This document shows positions 1 to 8,687 of a stretch of 64,000 bases of DNA, in pieces (position 1 is the first letter of the stretch; each line of letters begins with the position of its first letter). The DNA is from UBA5314 sp964635975 (GTDB taxonomy: Bacteria > Bacillota > Syntrophomonadia > Syntrophomonadales > Syntrophomonadaceae), in contig CAZWPO010000004.1 of NCBI GenBank assembly GCA_964635975.1, positions 62,001 to 126,000 of the forward strand. Direction: 5' to 3'. Under the pieces are notes generated by a model that saw only the letters and a program-made list of their open reading frames with translations, searched no databases and had not been told where the DNA came from. Both the position numbers and the translations under genes were made by a program.

Positions 1-60
1 GGTGTAATAGATGAAAAAGGCAAAAAGGAATTGGAAGAAGAACGAAAGGATAGAAAATAA
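1..60 (+). CDS. 3' end of a truncated gene
   Basis: The first 60 bases read in frame 1 as a 19-residue tail rich in Lys, Glu and Arg, ending in TAA at 58-60. The rest lies outside the window, so neither identity nor start can be judged. The charged, helix-prone tail is compatible with a real C-terminus, but a frame this short could be chance. Confidence 0.35.
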   Translation, partial: GVIDEKGKKELEEERKDRK

Positions 61-321
61 CCACGTTTTATCCATCATATTGGCAGTATATAGTTTTGCG
101 CTTGATCCATCCCCCTAAAAGGTCTAAAATTCCGCAATTCTTCTGGGCTCAAAGATCTTGAACAATCCCGGGACGCCGCTTATTTAATAAGCCCAAAATA
201 ATTATTTCCCGTCATGCCGGCGCACCTTCCGGCATCTGCCTTTCGCTCTGCGGAGCCGTTTTTTGCCTTGCTCTCTGCAGATTACGCACCCTTGAGTGAC
301 TGCTTACTAGCAGATTTTTTT

Positions 322-375
322 CTAATGGAATTCTAATCTTTGTCTAAGCATCCTGTAATTGATCACATCTATACT
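322..375 (+). promoter_or_regulatory. Phased direct repeats and -10 box upstream of the DUF4342 gene
   Basis: CTAAT, CTAAT and CTAAG occur at 322, 333 and 344, exactly 11 bp apart, followed by a TATACT -10 box at 370-375 with no good -35 box. Direct repeats at one-helical-turn spacing just upstream of a weak -35 are the usual binding pattern of OmpR/PhoB-type response regulators. Such a regulator is encoded two genes downstream, so control by it is inferred. A 9-bp inverted repeat (CCTGTAATT at 352-360, AATTACAGG at 385-393) surrounds the -10 box and touches the ribosome-binding site. The rest of 61-321 shows no gene. Confidence 0.5.
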
Positions 376-404
376 GATAAGACTAAATTACAGGAGGTTT
401 TATC

Positions 405-869
405 ATGACCATCACCTTAGAATCGATAGAAATGCTGAGGGCGAGAGCTGATGTCACTTACGAGGAAGCTAAGGAGGCCCTGGAAAAATGCAATGGCGAG
501 CTAGTGGATGCACTTATCTATCTGGAAAAGCAGGAAAAGATTAAAGCGACCGCCGTCAATGGCAACAGCCAGTCTAGCCTTTGGGCAAAACTAAAAAGAC
601 TGGTCAAAAAGTGCCACGCAATAAGGCTGCTTATCATCAGGGCGGACGATAAACTCATTGATATGCCATTAACTATAGTAATTATCGCCGCCATTTTTGC
701 TACTCCGCTGCTTATCCTCGGCGTGCTGGTTGCGCTTTTCACCGGATATAAAATTCGCGTCAACAAGCCGGACGGCCAGGATTCAAAGATTAATAAAACC
801 CTGGATGACATATCATCCGCAGCAGTTAAAGTCAGTGATCAGATGGCAGATGCTATCAACAAGATCTAA
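405..869 (+). CDS. DUF4342 domain membrane protein
   Basis: A 154-residue protein. Residues 5-45 form a three-helix UBA-like module (alternating Ala/Glu, with VTYEEAKEALEKCNGELVDA), followed by a linker, a hydrophobic membrane helix at about residues 88-113, and a short charged tail with a final amphipathic helix. This is the DUF4342 layout: N-terminal ubiquitin-associated-like fold plus one transmembrane segment. Function is unknown; no enzyme motif is visible. The start is supported by AGGAGG about 8 nt upstream. It lies about 100 bp before a response-regulator/kinase pair on the same strand, and the phased repeats upstream suggest it belongs to that regulon, probably an envelope-stress role (inference). 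Confidence 0.72.
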   Translation: MTITLESIEMLRARADVTYEEAKEALEKCNGELVDALIYLEKQEKIKATAVNGNSQSSLWAKLKRLVKKCHAIRLLIIRADDKLIDMPLTIVIIAAIFATPLLILGVLVALFTGYKIRVNKPDGQDSKINKTLDDISSAAVKVSDQMADAINKI

Positions 870-965
870 CTTTCCGGCATTTTAACTGCAGGTGATATTT
901 GCCTATCAAACTGGATTATGTAAACATTATAAGCAGAGCGATCAATTAATGAGAGAGTGTTGGGC

Positions 966-1649
966 ATGGCCGGCGAACAGATATTGATAATTGAGGACGA
1001 CGTAAAAATAGCTCGTTTTCTAGAGCTCGAACTTATTCATGAAGGCTATACGGTCGAGCAGGAATGGGATGGGCGCAGCGGTCTTGACAGAGCTGCGGCC
1101 GGCACCTTTGATCTCATCATCCTGGATGTGATGCTGCCTTCCATCAACGGCATGGAAGTATTACGGCGTCTGCGGCTTGTCGCCCAGACGCCCGTAATAA
1201 TACTAACTGCTAGGGATGCAGTCACCGATAAAGTGATGGGGCTCGATATCGGGGCTGATGACTATATGAGCAAGCCTTTTGCCATTGAAGAACTGCTGGC
1301 TCGTATACGCGTATTGTTGAAGCGAAGAAAATCCGAATTAGAACAAACGGGCATCATAGCTGCTGCAGGCCTAAAAATGGATACCGGCAGGCATTCTTTC
1401 AGCTACAATAACGAAGCAGTGGAACTCACCAAGAGAGAATACGATTTGCTCAGATATCTGCTTGAAAACATCAATATAGTATTGACCAGGGAACAGATCC
1501 TGGAAAAGGTCTGGGGTTACAACTATTTCGGAGATACTAATGTAGTCGACGTATATATCAGGTACCTGCGCAGCAAAATCGACGACCGGTATGGAATCAA
1601 ACTCATCCACACAGTAAGAGGTGTGGGCTATGTATTAAGATATGAGTAG
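966..1649 (+). CDS. OmpR-family response regulator
   Basis: Two-domain transcription factor of 227 residues from the ATG at 966; a GTG at 957 would add three residues. The receiver domain shows the acidic pair (IIEDD), the phosphorylated Asp in LILDVMLP-like context (D54 from this start), the switch Thr in LTARD and the conserved Lys in SKPF. The C-terminal winged helix carries LTKREYDLLRYLLEN, the recognition region VVDVYIRYLRSKID and the final wing HTVRGVGYVLR, which defines the OmpR/PhoB class. A GAGAGAG tract 8-9 nt upstream favours 966. The stop overlaps the kinase start by 8 bp, so the two are translationally coupled. The target is probably its own operon and the DUF4342 gene (inference). 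Confidence 0.93.
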   Translation: MAGEQILIIEDDVKIARFLELELIHEGYTVEQEWDGRSGLDRAAAGTFDLIILDVMLPSINGMEVLRRLRLVAQTPVIILTARDAVTDKVMGLDIGADDYMSKPFAIEELLARIRVLLKRRKSELEQTGIIAAAGLKMDTGRHSFSYNNEAVELTKREYDLLRYLLENINIVLTREQILEKVWGYNYFGDTNVVDVYIRYLRSKIDDRYGIKLIHTVRGVGYVLRYE

Positions 1650-3135
1650 AGTAAAGAGTATTATTAGAATTACCAAACTGGTCGTTACCACTACTTTCAG
1701 CATCATCCGCGAACTGACCCGGCTAGTCTTGCCTCATTTGATCCAACTTTTCTGCGGACTGTTCAAGGAAATAAACAAGCGCTTGCGTTTTTCCATAACA
1801 TTCAAAACTACCCTCACCTATACCCTACTCTTCACTACCATACTAATTATCCTGGGCACCCTGCTCACCTGCGGGTTCGCCTACTTTCTTATTTATCATG
1901 CCAATCAGGAACTGCAGAAAAACAACCGGTTGGCTGCCGACTTAATTGGCGAAAACAGTGATATCCCCGGTGAAGCGATCCGCAGATTCGCTGAAATTGA
2001 GATGGTCTCAATCACTCTAATGGATGAAAATTCTCGTGTCATCTTTAGCACCACCCCGGCTAGCTTGAACAATACTTCATCCGAGAGGATCAACTTGTAT
2101 GGCCCAATCTCAATCGATACAAGTATGGGTATCCTTTACTCAGACAGTACTGTAAATCTGGGCAAGGGCATCAAAAAGATAACAGCTGGAAAAAATCTCT
2201 TTGAGGAGAAGATTTACCTGCAGGGATTAGTAGCATGTTTGATCCTGGCCTTCGCCCTTGCGCTTCTGTTAATGATCATGATCGGCGCCAGGACCAGCCG
2301 GAGAATGCTCCGGCCTATCAATACGATGACACGGACTGCCCGTTTAATATCGGCAGGTGACCTTGAAACCCGTTTGGATGTGGTCGACTCCCACGACGAG
2401 TTGAAGGAACTGGCTGTAACCTTTAATGAGATGCTGGATCGCATCCAGACTTCCTTTGAGAAGCAGGAAATATTCGTGTCTGACGCATCCCATGAGCTGA
2501 GAACGCCAATATCCGTAATTCAAGGATATGCCAACCTTCTGCAGCGCTGGGGCAAAGATGATCAGGCGGTGCTGGAGGAATCCCTTGCCGCTATAAAAAA
2601 TGAATCGGATTATATGAAAGAGCTGGTTGAGAAGCTCCTATTTTTAGCCAGTGCGGACAAAAAGCAACAACATCTGCAAACCGAGCTATTTGCTTTAGAT
2701 GAACTCGCTGCAGAAGTCCTAAAGGAGAGCAGTCTAATAGATTCCGGCCATATCATTAGCGGTAAGATAAGTGACATTGTGATGGTCGATGGAGACCGGG
2801 CCTTGATCAAGCAGGCCTTAAGAATATTCGTGGATAACAGCATCAAATACACTCCGCCAGGGGGATCCATCATGATTAATTGCAGCATCGATCGGATGCG
2901 GGCTTTAATCGCAATCGAAGACAGTGGCATCGGAATATCGGCAGATGATCTCCCTCTTATTTTTGACCGTTTCTATAAAGTTGACAAGTCACGGACCAGG
3001 GAGAGCGGAGGGGTGGGCTTGGGCCTTTCCATCGCCAGGTGGATCATCGAGCAGCACCAGGGAGAAATGACCGTAGAAAGCGTAAAAGGCAAAGGCACCA
3101 GGATCAGCATTACCCTGCCAGCCGTAAAAACTTAA
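1642..3135 (+). CDS. Sensor histidine kinase with HAMP domain
   Basis: Membrane sensor kinase of 497 residues, partner of the response regulator it overlaps. It has an unusually long cytoplasmic N-terminus (about 55 residues, possibly including a re-entrant hydrophobic stretch), TM1 at about 58-83, an extracytoplasmic sensor of about 105 residues, TM2 at about 192-214, and a HAMP linker (PINTMTRTARLISAGDLETR). The HisKA motif SDASHELRTPISVIQG has the phosphorylated His at residue 284. The ATPase shows the N box (DNSIKYTPPGG), G1 (DSGIGI), F box (FDRFYKVDKSR) and G2 (GGVGLGLSIA). The domain order resembles the ArlS/CssS-type kinases of Firmicutes. The stop shares bases with that of the convergent XdhC-like gene. 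Confidence 0.93.
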   Translation: MSRVKSIIRITKLVVTTTFSIIRELTRLVLPHLIQLFCGLFKEINKRLRFSITFKTTLTYTLLFTTILIILGTLLTCGFAYFLIYHANQELQKNNRLAADLIGENSDIPGEAIRRFAEIEMVSITLMDENSRVIFSTTPASLNNTSSERINLYGPISIDTSMGILYSDSTVNLGKGIKKITAGKNLFEEKIYLQGLVACLILAFALALLLMIMIGARTSRRMLRPINTMTRTARLISAGDLETRLDVVDSHDELKELAVTFNEMLDRIQTSFEKQEIFVSDASHELRTPISVIQGYANLLQRWGKDDQAVLEESLAAIKNESDYMKELVEKLLFLASADKKQQHLQTELFALDELAAEVLKESSLIDSGHIISGKISDIVMVDGDRALIKQALRIFVDNSIKYTPPGGSIMINCSIDRMRALIAIEDSGIGISADDLPLIFDRFYKVDKSRTRESGGVGLGLSIARWIIEQHQGEMTVESVKGKGTRISITLPAVKT

Positions 3136-3692
3136 AACAACTCATCTCGAGCTTGAGAGCTCGATTTTTTTCTAATCGTTAAGAAACCTCCCGCTCTTCC
3201 ATATTTGATCGCCTGTATCTCGGCAACGGCTGCCAGTGCTATCTCAGCAGCTCTTTGTCCTCCCAGGTCAAGGCCGATAGGTACATGTACTCTGGAAATA
3301 AGATCTTCTGAGACTCCCATTGATATCATCTGGCTGAAGTAATCGGTCACCCTGCGCTTATTACCCAGCATCCCTATGTAGCGAGCCGGAGAATCAATAA
3401 CTACCCGGAGAGCTTGTTTATCATGTTTATGCTGATGCGATACCAGGACAATACTGGTATTCTCAGTGATTTCATAAGAGCCCAACAGCTCCATGATGTC
3501 ACCCATCAGGAGTTCACTGGCCTCAGGGAATCTATCGCGAGTCATTGTCTCTTCCATATCATCTATCACAGTTATTTGATAGCCCAGTATGGCCGCAAAC
3601 TTGTATATATTCCAGGCCATATTTCCAGATCCTACTATCAGCAGTTTTTCAGTATCAAATGATTGCTCATCCTTAATATCCAAATTGATCAC
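3132..3692 (-). CDS. XdhC/CoxF-family Rossmann domain protein, N-terminally truncated
   Basis: A 186-residue protein containing only the C-terminal NAD(P)-type Rossmann domain of the XdhC/CoxI family, which helps insert cofactors into molybdenum hydroxylases. Visible hallmarks are the nucleotide loop LLIVGSGNMAWNIYKFA, the strand-end acidic pair VIDD, YIGMLGNKRRV, and the closing signature HVPIGLDLGGQRAAEIALAA. The GTG start at 3692 has only a weak ribosome-binding site. The same frame continues upstream through three stop codons into sequence that still reads like the XdhC N-terminal domain (see 3693-3839), so this is probably the surviving half of a broken gene. No molybdenum hydroxylase lies nearby. 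Activity is doubtful. Confidence 0.7.
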   Translation of the reverse strand: MINLDIKDEQSFDTEKLLIVGSGNMAWNIYKFAAILGYQITVIDDMEETMTRDRFPEASELLMGDIMELLGSYEITENTSIVLVSHQHKHDKQALRVVIDSPARYIGMLGNKRRVTDYFSQMISMGVSEDLISRVHVPIGLDLGGQRAAEIALAAVAEIQAIKYGRAGGFLTIRKKSSSQARDELF

Positions 3693-3839
3693 CTAATTCA
3701 TTATATTTGCTTAGATTTGACCGCCACAGATATCGGTGTCCTGGTCGTTATCCTTCTTAATGTAGATCCGGGCCAATGCTTCCGAAATCAGTCATCTTGC
3801 TCTCTTGATTTTATCAATTATCTCCTCCGAATTAAACAA
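3693..3839 (-). pseudogene. Decayed N-terminal part of the XdhC-like gene
   Basis: Reading this stretch in the frame of the downstream Rossmann ORF gives a TTG followed by a coding-like start (FNSEEIIDKIKRAR), then TGA, a middle segment with the CGG motif typical of XdhC N-terminal domains (DTDICGGQI), then TAA, and finally TAG directly before the GTG of the downstream ORF. Three different stop types and a shortened length (49 codons, where roughly 100 residues are normal) point to decay rather than recoding. No regulatory element is evident between 3840 and 4010 apart from the upstream signals of the plus-strand gene. Confidence 0.5.
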
Positions 3840-4010
3840 CTTACGGTCGTATATATAAGCATTGCTAAAACTGGTTTTTCCCCCAAATTCAATCGAAACC
3901 GGTTTTTGTAATCAAACCATTGCGAAAAAGGGTCATCATTTTAAAATAGGTCTTTTACCAAATATTTACTCCTGATATAATGTAAAATAATGGAAAGAAG
4001 GAGTGGCCGC

Positions 4011-4376
4011 ATGAAAGACAACAATAAAGAAACCGTACTGAGACATTTTCTGAATAAAACCTTGGAGAACAATGGTTCATACTACTCGGATCTTAAGCTA
4101 TTAGGCAAGTCCCTGCCTAACATCAAGCCAATAGTCTTACGAACTACACTGGTTCTGCTCAGGGATGAAGACTTGATCGAGTATCGACCTGGCAGGGACA
4201 ACCTCACCAGTATCCATATCACCCGCAAAGGTCTGGATTATTTTGAAAGAAAGAAAAGGCTCAAGGCCATTGCCAAACAGAAAATAAGCCTCCGCTCACT
4301 GGTAGTCCCCGGCTTTGTTCTGGGCATAATGTCCGGCCTGACCATCGCCTATGTAGCATATCGCTATTGGCGATAA
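4011..4376 (+). CDS. Winged-helix protein with C-terminal membrane helix
   Basis: A 121-residue protein. Residues 1-85 look like a small winged helix: helices around NKETVLRHFLNKTLENN and LRTTLVLLRDEDLIEY, then a wing (RPGRDNLTSIHITRKGLDYF). A basic linker (KKRLKAIAKQK) leads to one hydrophobic helix (about 100-118) at the C-terminus, giving a membrane-anchored DNA-binding-like protein. The start at 4011 is chosen because AAGGAG ends 7 nt upstream; an in-frame ATG at 3990 overlaps that site. It stands alone between convergent and divergent neighbours. The specific family is not recognised. Membrane-tethered winged helices can be one-component sensors, but nothing here shows a signal. Confidence 0.6.
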   Translation: MKDNNKETVLRHFLNKTLENNGSYYSDLKLLGKSLPNIKPIVLRTTLVLLRDEDLIEYRPGRDNLTSIHITRKGLDYFERKKRLKAIAKQKISLRSLVVPGFVLGIMSGLTIAYVAYRYWR

Positions 4377-4435
4377 TCTTGTAAATACATAAACAAGGGA
4401 CTATTTTAAAGCGGACTCCTAATCCCAGATAACAA

Positions 4436-5311
4436 TCACATCCAGTGAACTGATGCCAGCTCCCGCTTTATTCCCCTCTGGAAGGGGTATTTCGGGTAGC
4501 CCAAAACCATAGCAGAAACAACCTCATGGTTATCAGGAAGGTTTAGCATGGCACGAAGTTCCACGGTGCGGTTAACTGGCGGAGGAATTAAAGAAATCGC
4601 TGTCGCGCCCAGACCCAGTGAATGTGCGGCCAGCAATCCATATGTCAGTGCAATGTTGGCATCCTGGGTGTGATTCTCTGAAATACGGTCAGCATGAAAT
4701 AAGATGAGGGCAGCAGCTCCCCGGGTTATTTCATCCGGTCCCCCGGCTTTCATGCTGGGTACTCTTAACTCCATAATTGGAATCAGATGGTTCTTTATGG
4801 TTGCAAACGTTTCTGCTCCGGCATTGCGTTTTATAAAATATCGCATGATCGGGTTCTTCATCCACCTCAGCATATCTTCATAGAATTTGAGCATCAATGG
4901 CAGCATCTTTTCGATAACACTACGGTTCTGAATTACAGTCAGGGCTGTCTTGTGGGGCGGAAAGCCCATTGGAGCCTGCGCAATCACATCTATTATTTTT
5001 TCCAATAACTCGGCTGGGACGGATTTATCCTTGAAATTGCGTATCGACCTTCGGGATGCCGTAGATTTATAAAAAGACTCGTAATCCATTCGGCCGGGCA
5101 ATAACTCAAACAAGTCCTTATCATACTCTAATGCCGCTATCCGAATAGACTTATGCGGGCATATGGCCATACACTGCCCGCATTCAATACAGATCTTAGC
5201 CCTTTCCGGGTTCCTCACGGGATACTGATCTTTCTCCCAGTCTATAGCTCGCACAGGACATATGGCAGCGCAAAAACTGCATTTAGTGCAGGTCTCATTA
5301 TCTATGATCAT
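4436..5311 (-). CDS. Ferredoxin-nitroreductase fusion protein
   Basis: About 291 residues from the ATG at 5311. The N-terminus has two [4Fe-4S] motifs (CTKCSFCAAICP, CIECGQCMAICP), so it carries a 2x[4Fe-4S] ferredoxin domain. The rest is an FMN-dependent nitroreductase fold beginning at SRRSIRNFKDKSVP and including the late FMN-site loop AAHSLGLGATAI and the end motif VVSAMVLGYPKYP. This family in anaerobes passes electrons from ferredoxin-like clusters to FMN; the natural substrate is unknown. A longer reading would start at a TTG at 5392 without a ribosome-binding site. The ATG has only a weak GCAGGT site, and AGGAGGGG lies about 18 nt away. Monocistronic. Confidence 0.88.
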   Translation of the reverse strand: MIIDNETCTKCSFCAAICPVRAIDWEKDQYPVRNPERAKICIECGQCMAICPHKSIRIAALEYDKDLFELLPGRMDYESFYKSTASRRSIRNFKDKSVPAELLEKIIDVIAQAPMGFPPHKTALTVIQNRSVIEKMLPLMLKFYEDMLRWMKNPIMRYFIKRNAGAETFATIKNHLIPIMELRVPSMKAGGPDEITRGAAALILFHADRISENHTQDANIALTYGLLAAHSLGLGATAISLIPPPVNRTVELRAMLNLPDNHEVVSAMVLGYPKYPFQRGIKRELASVHWM

Positions 5312-5778
5312 ATCTAATACCTGCCCGTCCCCTCCTAGATATAAATAAGACTCATTCAAATCGCACTCACATACACCTGGCGGATGAGTCAAAATTACAT
5401 ATTTTGATCATTTCTAGATTTAAGCAGGGTTTTCCTACTTGGATTTATGAGCGCGGGTAAAAAGATCTAGTATTTCATGACTTAAATGGATATTCGGCGC
5501 CTACAGCCGTGAAAAGGGTATTTACGTTGAATTACGGTACAATATCCATACCATAAAGTTCCTCGAGCTGAATTATATATAGAATTACATTTGCCTGAGC
5601 TTTCCCCACTGTCTTTTCATAATTACCACAGCACAAATTTTTTACTGGGATAAGTTGAAAACATAGGGCTTAAAAGTTTATCGTTCATCCCATCGTTAAC
5701 AATCATATGGATTTTATGTTTTTAAATATAAATAATGGTAAAATTTAATTATCATCTATTACTACAAGGAGTGTTGTC
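5312..5778. other. Intergenic region between divergent genes
   Basis: AT-rich spacer holding the promoters of two divergent genes. Just before the stalk-domain gene there is an extended -10-like TGGTAAAAT around 5733 and an AAGGAG ribosome-binding site at about 5765. No small ORF with a convincing start site, no RNA motif and no strong terminator was seen. Confidence 0.4.
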
Positions 5779-6990
5779 ATGAAAAAAGGTATTATTGTAC
5801 TGCTCACGTTCCTCTTTTCACTTTTCTGGACAGTTCCGGCTTTTGGCCAGACGCAGCTGGACATTAACGGCACGCCCTATAACAGCAAAAATATAATCCT
5901 CATTCAAGACGGAGTTACTTTCATTTCTACCGATGCTGTATCTAGTATCCTGGGTTGTGATGTAGTCATCGAAGGGGACAGTATTACTGTGCGGGAAAAT
6001 GATGATTCATTATTCTTAAAGATTGGAGATAATATTGCGTTCTTTAATAATGAAGAAAAGCAATTAAGTGCTTCTCCAATACTATCTGATAATCTTATGT
6101 TCTTACCGATGCGCTTTGTATTAGAAAGCCTTGGAGCAACTGTATCATGGAATGATATGAACAACAGAATCCAAGTTGATTATATAGAGACTCGTAATGG
6201 AATGACTGCTTCAGAATTGCTGCTCAAGGTTTCGGAGAAAATGTTAGCGTCAAACACGTATAAAATGAACTTATCCATGAACATGGATATGAATATAGGA
6301 ATGGATTATAATAATCCCGAGTTAAAAGATCTCGAGATTAGTGATTTAAAAATGAACGCAAATTATGACGCTGAAGGCTGGTTTCAATACGAGCCGCTGA
6401 CCCTTTATTGTATTTACGATATAAAGATATCTGGTTTTCAAGGTATCCCGGCCCAAGCTTATGTGACTAAAATGCTGCTCAAGGATAACGCTATGTACGT
6501 CACCAAACCGGATGGGAGTTGGATTAAAACCGATATTCCCGGGCTTAACTTAAACGCCTTAATAAACCAGTCAATGCCATTTGATCCGGTTTCGAGCCCC
6601 GAAAAGATTAACGATTTGGGTATGCTTGTTTCCATAGGTAATGATAGAGAGAAAAATGGCCAGAATTACTGGATTATATCTTATAAGTTAGATAAAGAAG
6701 CCTTCAGTAGCGATTACTTTGATCAGATAATGAAGACGGCATTTGCCGCAGGTGCAGAAACGATCGACCTACAGAAACTAGATGATCTGGGCTTCGAAAT
6801 GTCATTTTCCACCTGGGTAAATCCCAATACTCTCCAGATTGAATATGCAGACCTAAATGGAATCATGGATATGTCCGTGGATCTGTCCGATCAGGAGATC
6901 AAAGGGCAAATATTTATGAACCTGGCTATGGATGGGAGCTATGCTATGTCGGACTACGGCAAGAAATTTGAAACACCTGATATAAAATAG
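5779..6990 (+). CDS. Secreted protein with copper-amine-oxidase-like stalk domain
   Basis: A 403-residue exported protein. The signal peptide is residues 1-23 (Lys-Lys, hydrophobic core, VPAFGQ cleavage region). Residues 25-135 form the 'copper amine oxidase N-terminal' repeat pair, with the typical motif MFLPMRFVLESLGATVSWND. The C-terminal part (about 145-403) is Met- and Asp-rich beta-like sequence resembling the DUF6612 lipoprotein family (ASNTYKMNLSMNMDMNIGMD). In Clostridia such stalk domains are thought to be wall-associated adaptors, not copper enzymes. Start supported by AAGGAG 8 nt upstream. A terminator follows. No partner gene. A specific ligand cannot be inferred. Confidence 0.83.
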   Translation: MKKGIIVLLTFLFSLFWTVPAFGQTQLDINGTPYNSKNIILIQDGVTFISTDAVSSILGCDVVIEGDSITVRENDDSLFLKIGDNIAFFNNEEKQLSASPILSDNLMFLPMRFVLESLGATVSWNDMNNRIQVDYIETRNGMTASELLLKVSEKMLASNTYKMNLSMNMDMNIGMDYNNPELKDLEISDLKMNANYDAEGWFQYEPLTLYCIYDIKISGFQGIPAQAYVTKMLLKDNAMYVTKPDGSWIKTDIPGLNLNALINQSMPFDPVSSPEKINDLGMLVSIGNDREKNGQNYWIISYKLDKEAFSSDYFDQIMKTAFAAGAETIDLQKLDDLGFEMSFSTWVNPNTLQIEYADLNGIMDMSVDLSDQEIKGQIFMNLAMDGSYAMSDYGKKFETPDIK

Positions 6991-7030
6991 TGAAAAGGCT
7001 TAAGTCATCAAAACCTTAAATATAATGACT

Positions 7031-7060
7031 AGCCGGGACCTTTGAGCCCGGCTTTCTTTA
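7031..7060 (+). terminator. Intrinsic terminator of the stalk-domain gene
   Basis: AGCCGGG (7031-7037) pairs perfectly with CCCGGCT (7047-7053) across a 9-nt loop and is followed by a T-rich tract (TTCTTTA). It sits 40 bp after the upstream stop codon on the same strand. Confidence 0.85.
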
Positions 7061-7269
7061 TGCGAAACCTACGTTATGGATTTCTGGCTAAAAGACATAT
7101 ATCCTTATAACCCCATGTATACTTCTGATCATAGGAGCAAATGAGAAATTATTGAGGTATTATTAATAATTGGGGACAGGGAAAAAATAGTATTGCATTA
7201 TCATCTCAAAAGTGCAATTCTAAATACGAAATACGTAGCAAAAAATAAGGTATTGGGAGTGTAATTGCT

Positions 7270-8670
7270 TTGAGCGGATTTTTTGGTGTTGTTTCTAAAG
7301 ACGATTGCGTAATGGATGTTTTCTTCGGTACAGACTACCATTCCCACCTGGGAACCAGCAGAGGCGGGATGACCTTTTGGGGTGGAGACGGTTTCAATAG
7401 TTCAATCCATAATATCGAAAACACTCAGTTCAGGGCAAAGTTCGAAGCCGAATTGCCCAGGCTGCATGGTAATATGGGAATCGGCTGCATCAGCGACATA
7501 GAACCCCAGCCCCTGGTGGTTCGCTCACACCTGGGACAATATGCCATCAGTACAGTAGGGAAAATCAACAACTGGGAAGAGATTGCTGAAAAAGCCTTCA
7601 CCAATCGTTACAGCCATTTCCTTGAAACCAGCAAGGGAGTAATAAACCCTACTGAGCTTGTTTCAGTTATTATCGACCAGGAGGATTCATTTAAAAACGG
7701 CCTGTTAAAAGCCCAGGAATTGATCGAAGGATCCTGTTCAGTCCTAGTGCTTACTCATCAAGGCATTTATGCTTCCCGCGATAAACTGGGCCGCACACCT
7801 ATAATCATTGGCAGGAAGGAAGGATCATACTGCGCATCCTTTGAATCCGCGACTTTCGCAAACCTCGGATACATCTTTAACTACGAGCTCGGCCCGGGGG
7901 AAATCGTTTTTCTGACCCCTGAGGGCATCCAGCAAATTTCTCCCCCCGGTGACAAAATGAGAATCTGCGCTTTCCTGTGGGTTTATTATGGATATCCATC
8001 TTCAACCTATGAAGGAATGAACGTAGAAGTCATGCGCTATAGAAACGGCGCCGCCATGGCAAAAAACGACAATGTCGAACTCGATATGGTTGCCGGCATA
8101 CCCGACTCGGGCGTTGGTCATGCCATAGGGTATTCAAACGAAGCCAAGATTCCATTTGGCCGTCCGTTCGTTAAATACACCCCTACCTGGGCCAGAAGCT
8201 TCATGCCCCAGGACCAGAGCATACGAAACCTGGTGGCCAGGATGAAATTAATGCCCATACCGGAGCTGGTTTCCGACAAACGCCTGCTCTTCTGTGATGA
8301 TTCCATTGTTCGCGGTACTCAGTTGAGAGAAACTGTGGATCTTTTGTATAAATGCAACGCCAAAGAAGTTCATATACGACCAGCCTGCCCGCCCCTGGTA
8401 TTCGGATGCAAATACCTGAACTTCTCAACATCCCAGTCCGACATGGACTTGATAGCCAGGCAGGCCATCATTGAGTTGGAAGGAAAAGAGCCGGATTCTT
8501 TTGACGCCTATTGCGATCCCAAAAATGATAAATACAACTGTATGGTTGACTGCATTAGTAAAAAACTCAATTTCTCAGGCCTGAAATACCAGAACGTTTA
8601 TGACATGGTTGATGCAATTGGCATAGGAATGGATAAAGTCTGCACATATTGTTGGAACGGCAAAGAATAA
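7270..8670 (+). CDS. PurF-like amidophosphoribosyltransferase homologue with Ser nucleophile position
   Basis: A 466-residue protein with the full PurF architecture: an N-terminal Ntn glutaminase-like domain and a C-terminal phosphoribosyltransferase with the PRPP loop LLFCDDSIVRGTQ. The position held by catalytic Cys1 in PurF is Ser here: after Met removal the chain starts SGFFGVV instead of CG(I/V)FGI. Removal of Met would leave Ser1, a nucleophile used by other Ntn hydrolases, but loss of glutamine hydrolysis is also possible. C-terminal Cys residues (CDP, CMVDC, CTYC) resemble Fe-S ligands of Gram-positive PurF. The start is TTG at 7270 with GGGAG about 12 nt upstream. It stands alone, not in a pur operon, so it is probably a paralogue. 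Known for the family: first step of purine synthesis. Confidence 0.85.
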   Translation: MSGFFGVVSKDDCVMDVFFGTDYHSHLGTSRGGMTFWGGDGFNSSIHNIENTQFRAKFEAELPRLHGNMGIGCISDIEPQPLVVRSHLGQYAISTVGKINNWEEIAEKAFTNRYSHFLETSKGVINPTELVSVIIDQEDSFKNGLLKAQELIEGSCSVLVLTHQGIYASRDKLGRTPIIIGRKEGSYCASFESATFANLGYIFNYELGPGEIVFLTPEGIQQISPPGDKMRICAFLWVYYGYPSSTYEGMNVEVMRYRNGAAMAKNDNVELDMVAGIPDSGVGHAIGYSNEAKIPFGRPFVKYTPTWARSFMPQDQSIRNLVARMKLMPIPELVSDKRLLFCDDSIVRGTQLRETVDLLYKCNAKEVHIRPACPPLVFGCKYLNFSTSQSDMDLIARQAIIELEGKEPDSFDAYCDPKNDKYNCMVDCISKKLNFSGLKYQNVYDMVDAIGIGMDKVCTYCWNGKE

Positions 8671-8687
8671 CCATCAGACCTGATGAC

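Noticed and set aside
3693..3839. Selenocysteine recoding of the TGA in the xdhC remnant
   Set aside because: TAA and TAG stops also interrupt the same frame, so decay is the simpler explanation.
7159..7200. PurR-box or riboswitch upstream of the PurF-like gene
   Set aside because: No PurBox-like inverted repeats or purine riboswitch core could be found.
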